From NCBI RefSeq assembly GCF_021134715.1, contig NC_060021.1, forward strand, positions 5,828,001-5,892,000: a stretch of DNA of 64,000 nucleotides, given 5' to 3'. The translations under genes were made by a program, and so were the position numbers. How positions within the stretch are numbered: the stretch's first letter is position 1; each line of letters begins with the position of its first letter. Source of the stretch: Daphnia pulex (Eukaryota > Arthropoda > Branchiopoda > Diplostraca > Daphniidae). The notes beneath the pieces were generated by a model, which worked only from the letters and a program-made list of their open reading frames with translations, ran no database searches and had not been told where the DNA came from. Positions 33,282 to 43,991 of the stretch are shown here, piece after piece.

Positions 33282-33830
33282 CTACCTATTGTCGTATTGT
33301 CGCCTTGTCTCTTTGCCGATCCTGGTTAAGGAGTACACCACGAACAGTAGTGCAATACTCATCCAAAGCCTGATCTGTCTTGAATTCTCGGAACGTGAAA
33401 AATATAACTCCATCTTCTTCGATTTCTTCGTCGTCTGTCGGAACAATTCATTTAGGATACGACTAAGACTATCCGCATTTTGATGTGCTTTGTACGGGCG
33501 GTATTGGATGTCCATATTGAATCCTTGTAGACAGAGACTTCTTCATCTGGCTATCCTTACCGTTGGTTTTTTTCTTTGATTGAGCCATTGCATTGCCTGA
33601 TTATCAGATCTAATTTGGAATCTTCTGCCATAGAGATTGGGGTAAAAAGCTAGTGCCGCGTGAATGATTGAAAACAGTTCTTTCTCCTCTGTACTCCAAT
33701 TAGCCTGTGATTTTGCAAGATGCTTTGATGTGTACGCAATTACTAGTAAGAACGCTAATTGGGACACCGGACGCTTAAACGCTGATTGTGACAAAAAACG
33801 ACGATTTTTTCTTTTAGTTAAATACAATGA
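33282..33830 (-). pseudogene. Gypsy RNase H fragment, 5' truncated
   Basis: The minus strand reads LAFLLVIAYTSKHLAKSQAN and WSTEEKELFSIIHAA, then IRSDNQAMQWLN (33,543-33,780), typical of Gypsy RNase H. After a frame change DIQYRPYKAHQNADSLSRI (33,515-33,450) closes the domain. The reverse transcriptase, protease, gag and 5' LTR are absent. The fragment ends at about 33,790-33,830, where the 575-base tandem repeat begins. It belongs to the same element as the integrase and env-like pieces downstream on this strand. Confidence 0.85.
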
Positions 33831-34364
33831 AAATGAGAGTTTTATTGCAAAATCTAATTAATTAAATTAAAATACAGGGGGGGGGGTACGCAATTGATCA
33901 AAAGGGCATCTTATAATATTTAGGATTAAAAGAGAAATCGTAAATTGAAATTTCAGAATTGCTTACGGCCGAGAAATTTGGGCTCTAAGTTGGCTGTTAG
34001 CAAACCAAATACGGCAGAAGGAATATCTAGAGTATAAGTGAACTAATCTTTTAAATAACTATATCAAAAGATAGGGAATAAAAAGTTCTAGATTAGTGTA
34101 TAAGGTATTTCCAATATTTTGTATATTTTTTGAAATATTTCATAACCAGGAAATGGAAGAAAAATGCTAATTTTGGGACAGCAGACGCGAATTGGGACCA
34201 AAGTTTTTTTTTTTAATTTCGTTATTTAACAATGTCTGTATATCATTCGACGCAGAATTTCAAGGTAAATCGATTGATGTGCGACATTTGTAGGTTTTAT
34301 TGCGTAAAACCAACATTATTAGCCAAAAACTATTTCATTGACGTTGGATTGAGTCTGGCCAGAT
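33790..34364 (+). repeat. 575-base tandem repeat, copy 1
   Basis: Begins AAAAAACGACGATTTTTTC, contains TTTATTGCAAAATCTAATTA, a long G run (33,879-33,887) and GAATATCTAGAGTATAAGTG, and ends with GAGTCTGGCCAGATCC just before copy 2. About 85-90% alike to copy 2 by eye, with small indels. No stable coding frame is shared. A third, inverted copy is at 6,165-6,640. Confidence 0.8.
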
Positions 34365-34945
34365 CCAAAAAACGACGATTTTTTCTTCAGGTAAATACAA
34401 AAAATGGGAGGTTTATTGCAAAATCTAATTAATTAAATTTAAAATACATGGGGATACGCAATTAATCAAAAGGGCATCTGATAATATTTAGGATTAAAAG
34501 AGAATCGCAAATTGAAATTTCAGAATTTGGTTTACGGCCAAGAAATTTTGGCTCTGTGTTGGCTTTTAGCAAAAGAAATACGGTAGAAGGAATATCTAGA
34601 GCATAAGTGAACTAATCCTTTAAATAAATATATCACAAGATAGGGAATAAGAAGTTCTACAATAGTGAATAAGGTATTTTCAATATTTTGTATAGTTTTT
34701 TAAATATTTCATTACCAGGATATGGAAGAGAAATGATAATTTTGGTACAGCAGACGCGAATTGAGACAAAAAATTAAAAAATGTTTTTCGTTATTTCACA
34801 ATGTCTGTACATCATTTGCCGCAGAATTTCAAAGTGAATCGATTGATGTGCGTCATTGGTAGGTTTTATTGCGTAATTTCAGCATTATTAGCCAAAAGCT
34901 ATTTCATTGGCGTTAGATCGAGTCTGGTCAGATCCAACCAAATTG
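34365..34945 (+). repeat. 575-base tandem repeat, copy 2
   Basis: Direct head-to-tail copy of the preceding unit: AAAAAACGACGATTTTTTC at 34,366, GGAATATCTAGAGCATAAGT near 34,590, GAGTCTGGTCAGATCC near 34,920. It then runs into unrelated AT-rich sequence. Confidence 0.8.
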
Positions 34946-35630
34946 TAATTTTTTTTATTCTTTTCCTAAAATGGCATTTTGAAAACAAATAGGGTTTCAG
35001 TAATTTTCGTGAAAATTTTAGAATTTTATATCAACATTTTTATTAGATAATGGCTCCTCTTTCACATAGTGCCTTACCTTCTGTCCCAAACTATAGCCGC
35101 AAATTATTTTACAGGAAATATTTTTAAAGTCTCAATGTTTTTCATTAATCACGTACACCTTGATAAAATATTTTGTGTTCACTTTATAAAGTCAAAGTTT
35201 AAAATATTTCTCTTCAGATTACTCAAAAAATCTTTCACATTTCTGAGGTTTGAACCTTTGACCATTGTATTTGCAATCAACATCGTCGACCAATTACGCA
35301 AATTTAAGGAAAGAACACGTGAAGATTTCATTAGTGAATCCCGAGCAATCGTACTCAATTTCATTTCTATTTTCATTTGACTTCACGATTTCATTTATTT
35401 CACGATCGCAATTATCAAAGAGAATAAGAACTGTTGCAGATAACATGAATAAAGGTTCAGTTTTTTATGTGTATCGAACTCATGTTCGTCTAGTTTGTCT
35501 GCCGTGAATATACCAGCACGCCATTATAATTTGTAGGTAAGTCAGGTAAAGCTAGGCTTGGGCGAGTTTGGGACATTCGCAACACGGACGTCCAACTTTC
35601 CAATCGAATTTCTCGATAAATAAACAAAAG
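34946..35630. other. AT-rich stretch, no gene recognised
   Basis: Holds overlapping ORFs on both strands (35,069-35,507) without recognisable domains. It may be the promoter or an intron of the exons that start at 35,631. Confidence 0.4.
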
Positions 35631-36103
35631 AATTTGACCATTCTATCTCATCTTGTTGAATTGGCAATCAAAAGTACTGCCAACACCGCAGGGCTGAGCT
35701 TGGCTCTGGACAACACTATGCAGGTAATATAATACAATCAAATTTGATTGAATTTCAAACATAGAAAATTAATTTTATGATTATTATTTGACAGATGTTC
35801 CGTGACGGTTTGGAAAATTTTCTGATCACAGCCGCCCAGGAAGTGCCGAGCAATTTCAGCGTTTACGTCGACCAATTCCGGCGCAATTTGATCGCGCCAC
35901 ACATTCTGGCGTTGAGCATCCAGGCTTTCGACATTTTCACTCCTTTAGCTCGTGACGGACGGCTCTACTTCGTGCCCAGCAGGAGCAATACCCCACTCGT
36001 TCCAGGAGTGCCGTACCGTAACGCTCGGACGTGGATGACCGATACCCTGCAGTCGGTGTACAGCCGAACGCAATCCTACCGAGCCAAGGATCCCATTTAA
36101 TTT
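35631..36103 (+). CDS. Unrecognised two-exon coding segment
   Basis: An exon at about 35,631-35,723 (after an AAAAG acceptor, donor CAG|GTAATA) encodes LVELAIKSTANTAGLSLALD. After a 71-base intron, a second exon at 35,795 (after TTTGACAG) encodes MFRDGLENFLITAAQEV, FSVYVDQFRRNLIAPHILAL and YRNARTWMTDTLQSVYS, and ends with TAA at 36,098-36,100. The codon pattern and well-formed splice sites argue for a real gene. I do not recognise the family. It stops only 50 bases before a CLCA-like exon on the same strand, so it could be a neighbouring gene or a 5' part of a composite gene. No signal peptide or membrane segment is seen. Confidence 0.45.
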
Positions 36104-36151
36104 GAAATTCACTAAATGAGAAATGAATTAGAATTACTAATTTCCCATCAG

Positions 36152-37439
36152 GTGGAAGAACGGACACTCCAAATCATCGACGGCTGGAATAATGGAACTT
36201 TTCAACTGGAATCAACTGCCACCAGTTTGATATTCGTCTTTTATCATCTCGACGATGGATTGAGCATGACGGCGTTAACGAGAGGAACTTTGCTCAGCCC
36301 TTTAAACGGAGAGTGCCCGATTGTTCGACTCGGCACATTCGCCCTGTACACGGCAAATTGTGGCAACATCATTTTCGAGGTTATAAGCATTTTGTCAATT
36401 TTAATTCGTCTCCTCTGAATCTAATTTAAATTTTTATAAAGGCACCTGGTCTTATTTCATCGACGTCATGGGCTCAAGCACAGTTCGCCTGGACACATTC
36501 TTTTCTAGTGATTCCGTCAGTCCAGTTAGAGTGAAAACGTGGACGAATTCGATTGAAAATAAACAAATCGATTGGAGGAGCCAGCGGGTCGTCATCTACG
36601 CTCTGGCGACCCAGCAGGAAAAGGCCGTCAGCGGTTTGAATCTCTTGGCCCACATCTCCGGTGACAGCAAGGCCGATTCAGTTTTCAGCGTCAGTCTGAA
36701 TGAAAACAATTTGTCGGATGTGACGAAAGGCGACGGAGTTTACTCCGCCCAGCTCAACGATTTGCTCCGCAATTTCATCCGCTTCTCCTACGTCGTCGAA
36801 ATCGTCGGCGGAGTAGGGACTGTCGATTCCGGTATATAATCCATCGATTGTTCTATATTGTTAAATGTTGTTATTTCATCCATTTTTGGTATGCAAATTA
36901 GGCACTTATAACGGACATCCTATGGCTGGATGTTTCATTCCCTCCGGGAAATCTCTGCCAATCTCTGCCATCAACCGTTACGTTTACGGCGGCAGTTTCC
37001 AGTTGAGTCTGCCTTACGACGGCCGAGATGTTTTGCCACCTGGGCGCATCTCAGATTTAAACATCAGCGCCTTTGACTCGAAAAATTCATCGGCGGTACT
37101 CACCTGGACGGCACCGATGGACAATTACAATGTTTCCGACATTCTGGGTAAACAAGAAATTCCAAAATTCACATAACGTGAAATCGTATTTAATTTTGTA
37201 ATTAAACAGTTGACAGATTCGTAATCACCAGTGAAGATGCCGATAGCAAAGAAGCGATTATCTTTAACGGAACTATCAAGCCTCTATCCGGAACTGTGTA
37301 TCACGTCATCATGGCGGTCGACGTGCCGAAATCCGACAAGAGCCGCAGTGTGTACTTGTCGAGAATATCTGACTCTGTTTCAAACATGTATTGGGAACAT
37401 AGAATGAATACAGTTGAGAACGTGGGTAATACTGAATAG
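36152..37439 (+). CDS. CLCA-like (calcium-activated chloride channel regulator) C-terminal exons
   Basis: CLCA proteins are secreted or membrane-anchored metalloproteins that modulate chloride channels. The exons fitted are 36,152-36,379, 36,442-36,831, 36,902-37,147 and 37,210-37,425 or -37,439. They encode a beta-rich region (GTWSYFIDVMGS, GDGVYSAQLND) and then GGSFQLSLPY and DVLPPGRISDLNISA followed by LTWTAPMDNYN. The PPG-x-I-x-DL and LTWTAP pair is typical of the CLCA fibronectin-like end. Junctions 2-3 and 3-4 keep frame exactly. Junction 1-2 (GAG|GTTATA to AAAG|GCACC) does not, which suggests a one- or two-base indel. The metalloprotease and VWA domains are absent upstream. The end either stops at TAG 37,437-37,439 or used a donor GTAATA at 37,426. 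Probably a truncated gene copy. Confidence 0.6.
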
Positions 37440-38040
37440 TTAGAGGGAGAAACTGAGAGAGAGAGAGATAGTCAACCTGCCGTGATGCGGGCGAGGCGAC
37501 GTCTGGAAGGAGAGGGCAAGAGAGAGAGAAGCTGCAACCTACCTCGGCGGAGCCAAGGTCGCTTCTAGAGATTTCTAGAACAAAGAGAGGGCGTTAGGAA
37601 AAAGGGGGGTGAGAGAGGGTGGCAAAATGAGGGGGGCGAATTTGCAATGTGTTAAGAAATTGGGAGGGAAATGGATATTTCCGACATACTCCCCGGCCGG
37701 AAGTTTCTTGAGTTGTTTGATAGGTTCCGGATCCATTCCGGTGGTCACTCGTTGTGTAGACTGGTGTGATGCGGTTGATGACATCTTTGACAGCGAAAAC
37801 GAGACGTGATGAACGCTAGTTGAGAGAGCTGTCTTGAGGAAGACGAAGGGCAGATATTCAGTCATGATGATTGTTTTACAGTCGTCGATGACTCGGGTTG
37901 GAGACTTCCAGTTTGAAAGTAGAATTTCAATAGATGAGCAGCAGCAGAGTTTTTGTCGTCACGTGATGCGGTGAGACAAATGGAGTCGTGCCGTGTTGAT
38001 TTGAATAGGCGCGTTGAAGTCGAGAAAGGTGGCGTGTGCA
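37440..38040. other. GA-rich stretch between CLCA exons and Copia pol
   Basis: GAGAGAGA runs at about 37,450-37,470 and 37,515-37,535 and a purine-rich tract. Overlapping ORFs on the two strands (37,575-37,865 minus and 37,609-37,809 plus) have no known domain. This should be where the Copia gag and 5' LTR would lie, but no copy of the 3' LTR was found here, so the Copia element appears 5'-truncated. Confidence 0.45.
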
Positions 38041-39198
38041 GCCACGTGATTGAATTGGAATGTTGCGAGAAAAGGCGAATTAAAGTCGATGAAAGGGAAG
38101 GAAAGTGTCTTCATCATCAAAAATGTTCTACATGTCTCTGGAATTGGAATTAATCTATTTTCGATTGGAGCTGCGACGGAAACAGGCATGGAATGCACTT
38201 TTGTTGGAAACAAATGCAACTTCTACCACAACAAACAACTAATACTGACTGGTTAACGTGCAGCCAAGACAATGTATTACCTAAACATCAGATCGCAAGA
38301 CGTAGAAGATTTTGCCAACACAGCAACCCAAAAGGTGACCTCACTCACAACTTGGCATCAAAGACTGGGGCATGCGGATCATCGCAACATTAGAAGAATG
38401 ACAGATTTGAGACTCGTTGAAGGAATCAACTTGGGAAGCGGACCAGTCACCTTCTGCATCTGTGACGACTGTTCAAAAGGAAATTTGCACAAATCCCCAT
38501 TCAAACTGTCTACATCACCAAGAGCTGATAAGATAGGCGGAAGAATCTGCGGTGACGTATGTGGACCAGTGTCGTTTAGATACATGCTGCTATTCAAAGA
38601 CGAGGCAAGCTGCTGGATTACCGCCTATTTCATGAAGTCAAAAACGAAAGTCCTCAACCATATTAAGACCCTCTACGCTTTCATCAAGAACCAGACTGGT
38701 TTCTCCATTCAAATTTTGAGAACTGACAATGGTACTGAATTTAAGAATGCAGAAACAACGAAATGGACACTGGAGATGGGAATACGGCATGAAACCAGCT
38801 GTGTATACACACCCGAACAGAACGGAACAGCAGAAAGAGCTAACCGGACGATTATGGAAATGACAAGATGCATGTTATATTCAAGTAACGCCCCACTTTG
38901 GCTTTGGGCAGAAGCTGCCTCATACGCGGTCTACATCAGAAACATAATTCCTCCAGGGAAACGCGAGCAGTCACCATTTGAAATCATGCACAAACACAAG
39001 CCTGACCTATCACCAATTAGAATCTTTGGATCAAAAGTTTCTGCGTTAGTGCCTGACGCCAAACGAAGCAAACTGGAAAGCAAATGTTCAGAAGGCTTTC
39101 TAGTAGGATATGATGACGTTACAAAAGGATATTGGGTTTTCATCCCTCTCAAAGGAAAAGTGATTGTTACTCGTGATGTAATCATTGATGAGACATGA
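38041..39198 (+). pseudogene. Copia protease end and integrase
   Basis: The 5' part reads KNVLHVSGIGINLFSIGAAT (38,123-38,182), the C-terminal side of a Copia protease. A TAA at 38,254-38,256 lies before the GAG-pre-integrase block, TTWHQRLGHADHRNI (His, His) and CICDDCSKG (Cys, Cys), the zinc-binding domain. The catalytic core has GDVCGPV (first Asp), ILRTDNGTEF (second Asp), and YTPEQNGTAERANRTI (Glu). The end shows RIFGSKVSALVPDAKRSKLE and VGYDDVTKGYWVF. From 38,272 the frame is open for 308 codons to TGA at 39,196-39,198. The polyprotein of Copia is normally one frame through integrase and reverse transcriptase, so this stop separates the parts. Apart from these stops the domain is intact. 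Confidence 0.9.
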
Positions 39199-39720
39199 AT
39201 TGGATTTCAACCAGACTTAACCCACAGCATAGCAACAAAATCCTTCATCAAATCTATCTGTGATCCTTTTACAGTTCAGCAAGAACCATTTCATGAGGAA
39301 AGGAAAGACTTAAAAGTTCATCAGCTACTGGTAAACTTATTTAAACAAAATTCAAACTAAGCTGATATTTTTTTCTCACTATTGCTTACTCTCTTTCAAC
39401 CATAGAATGAAGATATGCAACAAGATGAAATTGCTGGGACACCTAGACCAAAACCAATGCTGGTGGAACAAAACAATGAGAGGCAGAATGAAGTATTAGA
39501 CCTTGTCATAGAGGACGTGATTCATCCAGAAGCTGATGTAATTATCCCACAGATAGTTTTCTTCATAATTCTCATATTGTGCACATACTACATAAGTGAC
39601 TTTCTCAAGAAAGAATTTGACTACTACTTTCCAAAACTTACATGCACAATGATAAAGTAGAAAATACAAAAGATCTGAACAATAAATCTTATTTTATTTT
39701 ACTAGAATGTATGGGATGTT
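39199..39720 (+). pseudogene. Copia integrase-RT linker with two intron-like inserts
   Basis: Linker sequence between integrase and reverse transcriptase. One insert at about 39,332-39,406 has a donor (CTACTG|GTAAAC) and a pyrimidine-rich acceptor (TTTCAACCATAG|AATGAAG). A second, about 39,560-39,705, is AT-rich and ends TTATTTTACTAG|AATGTATGG. Its 5' end is unclear; GT follows PQI codons near 39,557. Between them an exon-like piece encodes DEIAGTPRPKP and an acidic EDVIHPEADVII. The second insert would encode a hydrophobic stretch if translated (39,557-39,657). Whether these are true introns or decay cannot be told from DNA alone. Confidence 0.55.
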
Positions 39721-41583
39721 GTGAACGAACAAATGGAAGCAGCGATTAGAGAGGTATATCTAGCGCCGAATATAGAACATGCCAATGATGATAACAACAT
39801 CATACCAGTACTGAATATTGATATATTACAGCCTGAAGCAGAAGTGGGTAGTCGAAGATCAAAACGTCATCTGCCACGCATAAACTACAATGAAGACACA
39901 GCGGATGAATCCGAAATTGAACAGGGTGCGAAAGCACTCCTTGAAGTACTGACGCTAGAACACGACCCATCGAAACCATACAGTCCTGCTAGTGCTCTTC
40001 TCCTGGAACCATACATTCCAATCAGCTTTAATGACGCAATGTCCTGCCCAGAATCTGATCTTTGGAAAGAGTACATTCAAGACGAGCACAAATCACTCAT
40101 GGAAAACAAAACCTGGGATATTGTTCCATTACCACAAGGTAGAATAGCAATTAAATGCAAATGGATACTGGATTTTAAACCTGGTCATAAAGGAGTCAAC
40201 GCGAGATACAAGGCAAGGCTTGTAGCCTGCGGATATGATCAGTTATATGGCGTGGACTACCTCGTGACTTACTCCCCCGTTGTCAAACACTATTCTATTC
40301 GACTGGTCCTGGCGATCGTCGCAGTGTTCGATCTGGAAATGTTGCAATTAGACATTAAAACTGCGTTCCTATATGGGAAATTAGAAGAGACAATCTACAT
40401 GCGCCAACCTGAGGGGTATGTGATACCTGGAAGGGAAAAAGAAGTGTGTGATCTGAAGAAACCAATTTATGGCCTTAAACAATCATCTAATTGTTGGAAC
40501 AAGGAATTTGATAGTGACCTTATCAGATTCGGCTTTAAGCGCTCACAGCATGACCGGTGTGTATACCTAAGAACTCGTCCAGATGGGGAATATACCATTC
40601 TCATTATATACGTGGACGACGGTTTAGCATGTAGCAACCGACCCAAAGTCCTTGAAGCCATTCTCCAACACTTGCGCAGCAAATACCAAGTTAGGACATT
40701 GCCCCCAAATCGATTTGTTGGTTTGGACATTTCTAGAAATAGAGAAGAAAGATCTCTCTCCATCAACCAACCGGATTTTGTCCGAAGAATATTGAAGAGA
40801 TATAATATGGAAGATTGTAACTATAAGTCGATTCCAGCCGATCCCAACAACAAAGTGAATCACAAAATGTCCCCAACAACAGAAGAAGACAAACGGGATA
40901 TGGAAAAACGTCCCGTTAGAGAAGCGATTGGATCCCTAATGTACCTTGCAAACATGACAAGACCAGATATTTCATACGCGGTTAACCAAATATCGGCCTT
41001 CGTATCCAACCCTGGAAGTGGACACTGGGAGGCGATCAAACGGATTCTTGCGTTCCTAGCTGGCACCAAAAATCATGGAATCTGCTGAGGTGAAAGTAAA
41101 AATCCTGAGACACCCCTCGTGGGTTTTAAAGATGCTGACTTTGCATCGGACATGGAAAAGCGTAAATCGACGACGGGCTTCAAATTCCAATTCTATGGAA
41201 GAGCAGGCTCTTGGGGGGGGGCAAGCGTCAAAGAGCAACCGCCATTTCCACTACCGACGCAGAATTCTATGCCGCTTCAGAGGGAGCAAGAGATGCCATC
41301 TGGTTCAAGTCAATTTTGGGGGAATTGGGTATCAACACGGGAACCATTCCCTTGTACTGTGACAGCAATTGTGCGATAAGCATAATAATGGATCCCGAAG
41401 AACACCAACGAGTCAAACATATTGACATAAAATATTTCTTCATCCGAGATCACCAAGAAATCGGAACACTTAAAATGATAAAAGTTCCCACTGAAGATCA
41501 GGTCGCGGATATTTTCACCAAGCCCCTTGCAAAGAAAAAGGTTTCAACGTCTACAACGGATGATGGGAATTCGAGATATTAAG
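39721..41583 (+). pseudogene. Copia reverse transcriptase and RNase H
   Basis: This part encodes the polymerase that makes cDNA from the element RNA. The 455-codon open part (39,721-41,088) begins with an acidic linker. The polymerase follows: LWKEYIQDEHKSLMENKTWD, ARYKARLVACGYDQ, MLQLDIKTAFLYGKLEE (first catalytic Asp), KPIYGLKQSSNCW, and YVDD at 40,609-40,620. LMYLANMTRPDISYAVN precedes the RNase H. A TGA at 41,086-41,088 lies in frame just before RNase H (DADFASDMEKRKSTTGF). A run of nine G at 41,213-41,221 shifts the frame, and the rest (ISTTDAEFYAASEGARDAIW, LYCDSNCAI, HIDIKYFFIRDH, ADIFTKPLA) lies in another frame ending TAA at 41,580-41,582. Two lesions only, so the copy is young. Confidence 0.92.
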
Positions 41584-41777
41584 GAATAGGTAGATATCAT
41601 TCTCACACATAACTGACAAGTAAATAGTACCCTACACTTAATCACAATAATACGCAACCCAATAATTCTCCAATCCAATTCTTAGAGAACTGTTTTACCA
41701 GACCAGGCTTTCAAAAAATATTAATTCACCATTATTACTTATTTAGTTTTCCCGCAAACATACGAAGTTAGACCAGG

Positions 41778-42055
41778 TGTTGAAGTAGGAATCGGGTTCA
41801 GCAACTCCGTCTGCTAGTTGGGAAAACCCACTTACGCTTAAGAGGAGTGAAGACACTACTGTCAAAGTGCTGAGTGTAATGGAGCTCGTCTGATCTCTAT
41901 GTTCTGATATCTTTCATGGTAACGTTGTACTTTCCCTCGCTCTCTGTATATTCTAGATCCTGTCTTGTAATGTGGTATATGTCTAACTGTGTTATAACCA
42001 ATACTATGTTAACTAGAATATACTAAGTACCTTGATTAAGGTTCAAACTTCAACA
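41778..42055 (+). mobile_element. 3' LTR of the Copia element
   Basis: The 278-base unit starts TGTTGAAGTAGGAATCGGG and ends GGTTCAAACTTCAACA. The ends are perfect inverted repeats over nine bases (TGTTGAAGT / ACTTCAACA), the normal form of a Copia LTR. It contains the pair TGTATATTCTAG... and GTTATAACC but no assured TATA. It lies 195 bases after the pol stop; no clear polypurine tract precedes it. The 5' partner is absent. Confidence 0.8.
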
Positions 42056-43560
42056 GATACTTACGCAACACGATAAAAACCACATATCGCGTTGTTGAAA
42101 AATTCCCACAAAAAATCACATGAAACCCCACCCTAATATTAACCTTAGAAAAATGTGTATTGAATTCCACTGAGAATTCAATTAATGGGAGCGTTTTGAA
42201 AAACGCGTTTTCCCTACTGATCCTCTCAGCCGTACGGATACTTTCGGTACCCACTGTACAATTCGAAATCGAACAATATTTCATTTAATCGTCAGTCAAC
42301 GAATTAAATTTCGCAGTTCATATTCAAAAAAATTCAATTACCGTTGTAAACGCATTATTCATTCAAAAGTATACGCTCATTCAAGAAAAAATGGCCCGAG
42401 AAAGAATTCCGGCAAACAGATCTCAGCATACAGTACTAGCGAGCGATATAGTAGCTGCTGTGAGATTTAGACTATAAGAGCCTCCGGCATTGTCCCTCGC
42501 TTTATCTGGGTGGGTTTTAGGAATGGGGTAGGGGTAGGGGGTGGATAGATGGGGGGGAGCAGTTCTGATCAAATGGTTCAAAAAAAGTGGGTCGCTATGC
42601 CTGAGGCTCTTCTAGCAGTTCCAACGACGGCTCAGTTGCAAGATGGAAACAAATGTTTAAAAAGATGTCGAACACTACATTATGGTATAAAGGATTATTG
42701 TAAGCGAACTCTTGCCTTTTGATCCCAATAAACCCTTGTAGACTGGTATGCTCCAAACGGCTTCTCGAATAACTTGACTGTGTCTCGTTTACCGCCGAAA
42801 TGGATACACACCAACATACTCACTGAAACACTGATTATTCACTGCAGGAAAAGAGATAAACAACTTGTGATAATTATATATGTTAAACTTAAAATGATTT
42901 TTCTAGAACGCAAACGGTTTGTAATATTTTTCATAAAAAAAATATTAAAACTTATGACCTAATACTTTGTTGATTTTTTGATAAATGCAAAGAAAAAATG
43001 TTCGCCCTATGGAGAATTAAACACCATGCTCTCGAATGGTAGCACGGTTAGCACCACCACTAGTACCATCGCTCAAACTTGGGCCTAAAAATTTCCCATG
43101 GTTTTTACTAGCTGCATGCTTCTTGAACTAGATGTGTCGTGTTATAAGGGGTATAAAACAGCTGTTTGCTACACACTCGTTGTCAAAAACTGGTCACAAA
43201 GCCTTGCCCGATGTGTTTCAGGAGTTTGCTTATCATCTATATACCATGGCCCTATAGGTGTGTAGTAAGTAGTATTTGTTTCCTTCTCAACACCATAACC
43301 AATGCCCAGAACGATCTGAATTGACGGTGGCTTGAAGATGATTATTATTTATTAGCAGCTACGCAGCCAGGAAACACGTTTTTTCTCTCTATATCCTTCT
43401 TCTTCTTTTTACTTTTTTTCAGACACCCTTTGTAATGAAATATAATAATAATAAATGTATCAGACATCAAATTTACCCAATAGACCGGAACAAGCGTAGA
43501 ACTCCATGGAGGCAAAAAACTAATCCAATTGTTCGAACGGAGTAAAGGGCGTTACTGCAT
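42056..43560. other. Intergenic stretch with a small foldback, no gene recognised
   Basis: A 28-codon ATG ORF at 42,391 and other short ORFs have no support. The stretch contains a short inverted repeat at 42,476-42,613 (listed separately), a TATAAAAC box-like string near 43,153 and AATAATAATAAATG near 43,445. Confidence 0.4.
42476..42613. repeat. Short inverted repeat (possible mini-foldback)
   Basis: AAGAGCCTCCGGCAT at 42,477 and ATGCCTGAGGCTCTT ending near 42,612 are inverted copies with one mismatch, enclosing a G-rich core (GGGTGGGTTTTAGGAATGGGG). No target duplication was confirmed. Confidence 0.55.
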
Positions 43561-43584
43561 TTTCAATTGAGCATGGAAAACAAT

Positions 43585-43991
43585 TTAATTTTCGATTACA
43601 CTATCAAATTGCCGGCTGAGTCCCTGATTCAAAATCGGTAGCAAATATAACTCCTTTAAGTCGCTATTAGCAAATGGAGCATAGTGAAATGGGTAAAACC
43701 AATTCCAAGATGGGACACCCTTTAAAAAATGGATATTCATGGTTAGATTTTGTAAATTAACTACGAAAAGAAAATAGCTGACAACTTTCTGACAGTAAAA
43801 CAACAAAATCCAGACAATCCTTTGGCGTAATCCTGGCTGTCCAGACTTACGTAGTAATACTTTTTGAAGAAAAATATTTTGTTACAAGAGGAATTAGCTT
43901 GTCTTTCGTCAAGTTCCAAATCCAAGATCTCCTTGCGGTTAGATGGGCCTGCTTGAGGTTTGACTACGGATGTAACAATGTGACTATCCAA
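43585..43991 (-). pseudogene. 5'-3' exoribonuclease (XRN) fragment
   Basis: XRN enzymes degrade 5'-monophosphorylated RNA. The minus strand at 43,745-43,640 reads FLKGVPSWNWFYPFHYAPFA followed by SDLKEL, which matches the invariant G-V-x-SW-x-W-(F/Y)YP-(F/Y)-HYAPF-(A)-SD motif of XRN1/XRN2. Upstream (43,991-43,850) lies KIFFFKKYYYV, resembling the preceding KxxYY segment, but the intervening conserved part is decayed and out of frame. No start, no nuclease active-site segment and no introns are seen, so only a short remnant remains. A nearby repeat (HIVTSVVKPQAGPSN) occurs twice; it is listed separately and its relation to XRN is unknown. Confidence 0.7.

Noticed and set aside
37575..37865. 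96-codon minus-strand ORF next to the Copia element
   Set aside because: No known domain; overlaps a plus-strand ORF of equal quality; lies in purine-rich sequence.
42391..42477. 28-codon ORF starting MARERIPANRS
   Set aside because: Too short, no splice sites or homology, ends in a foldback-like repeat.
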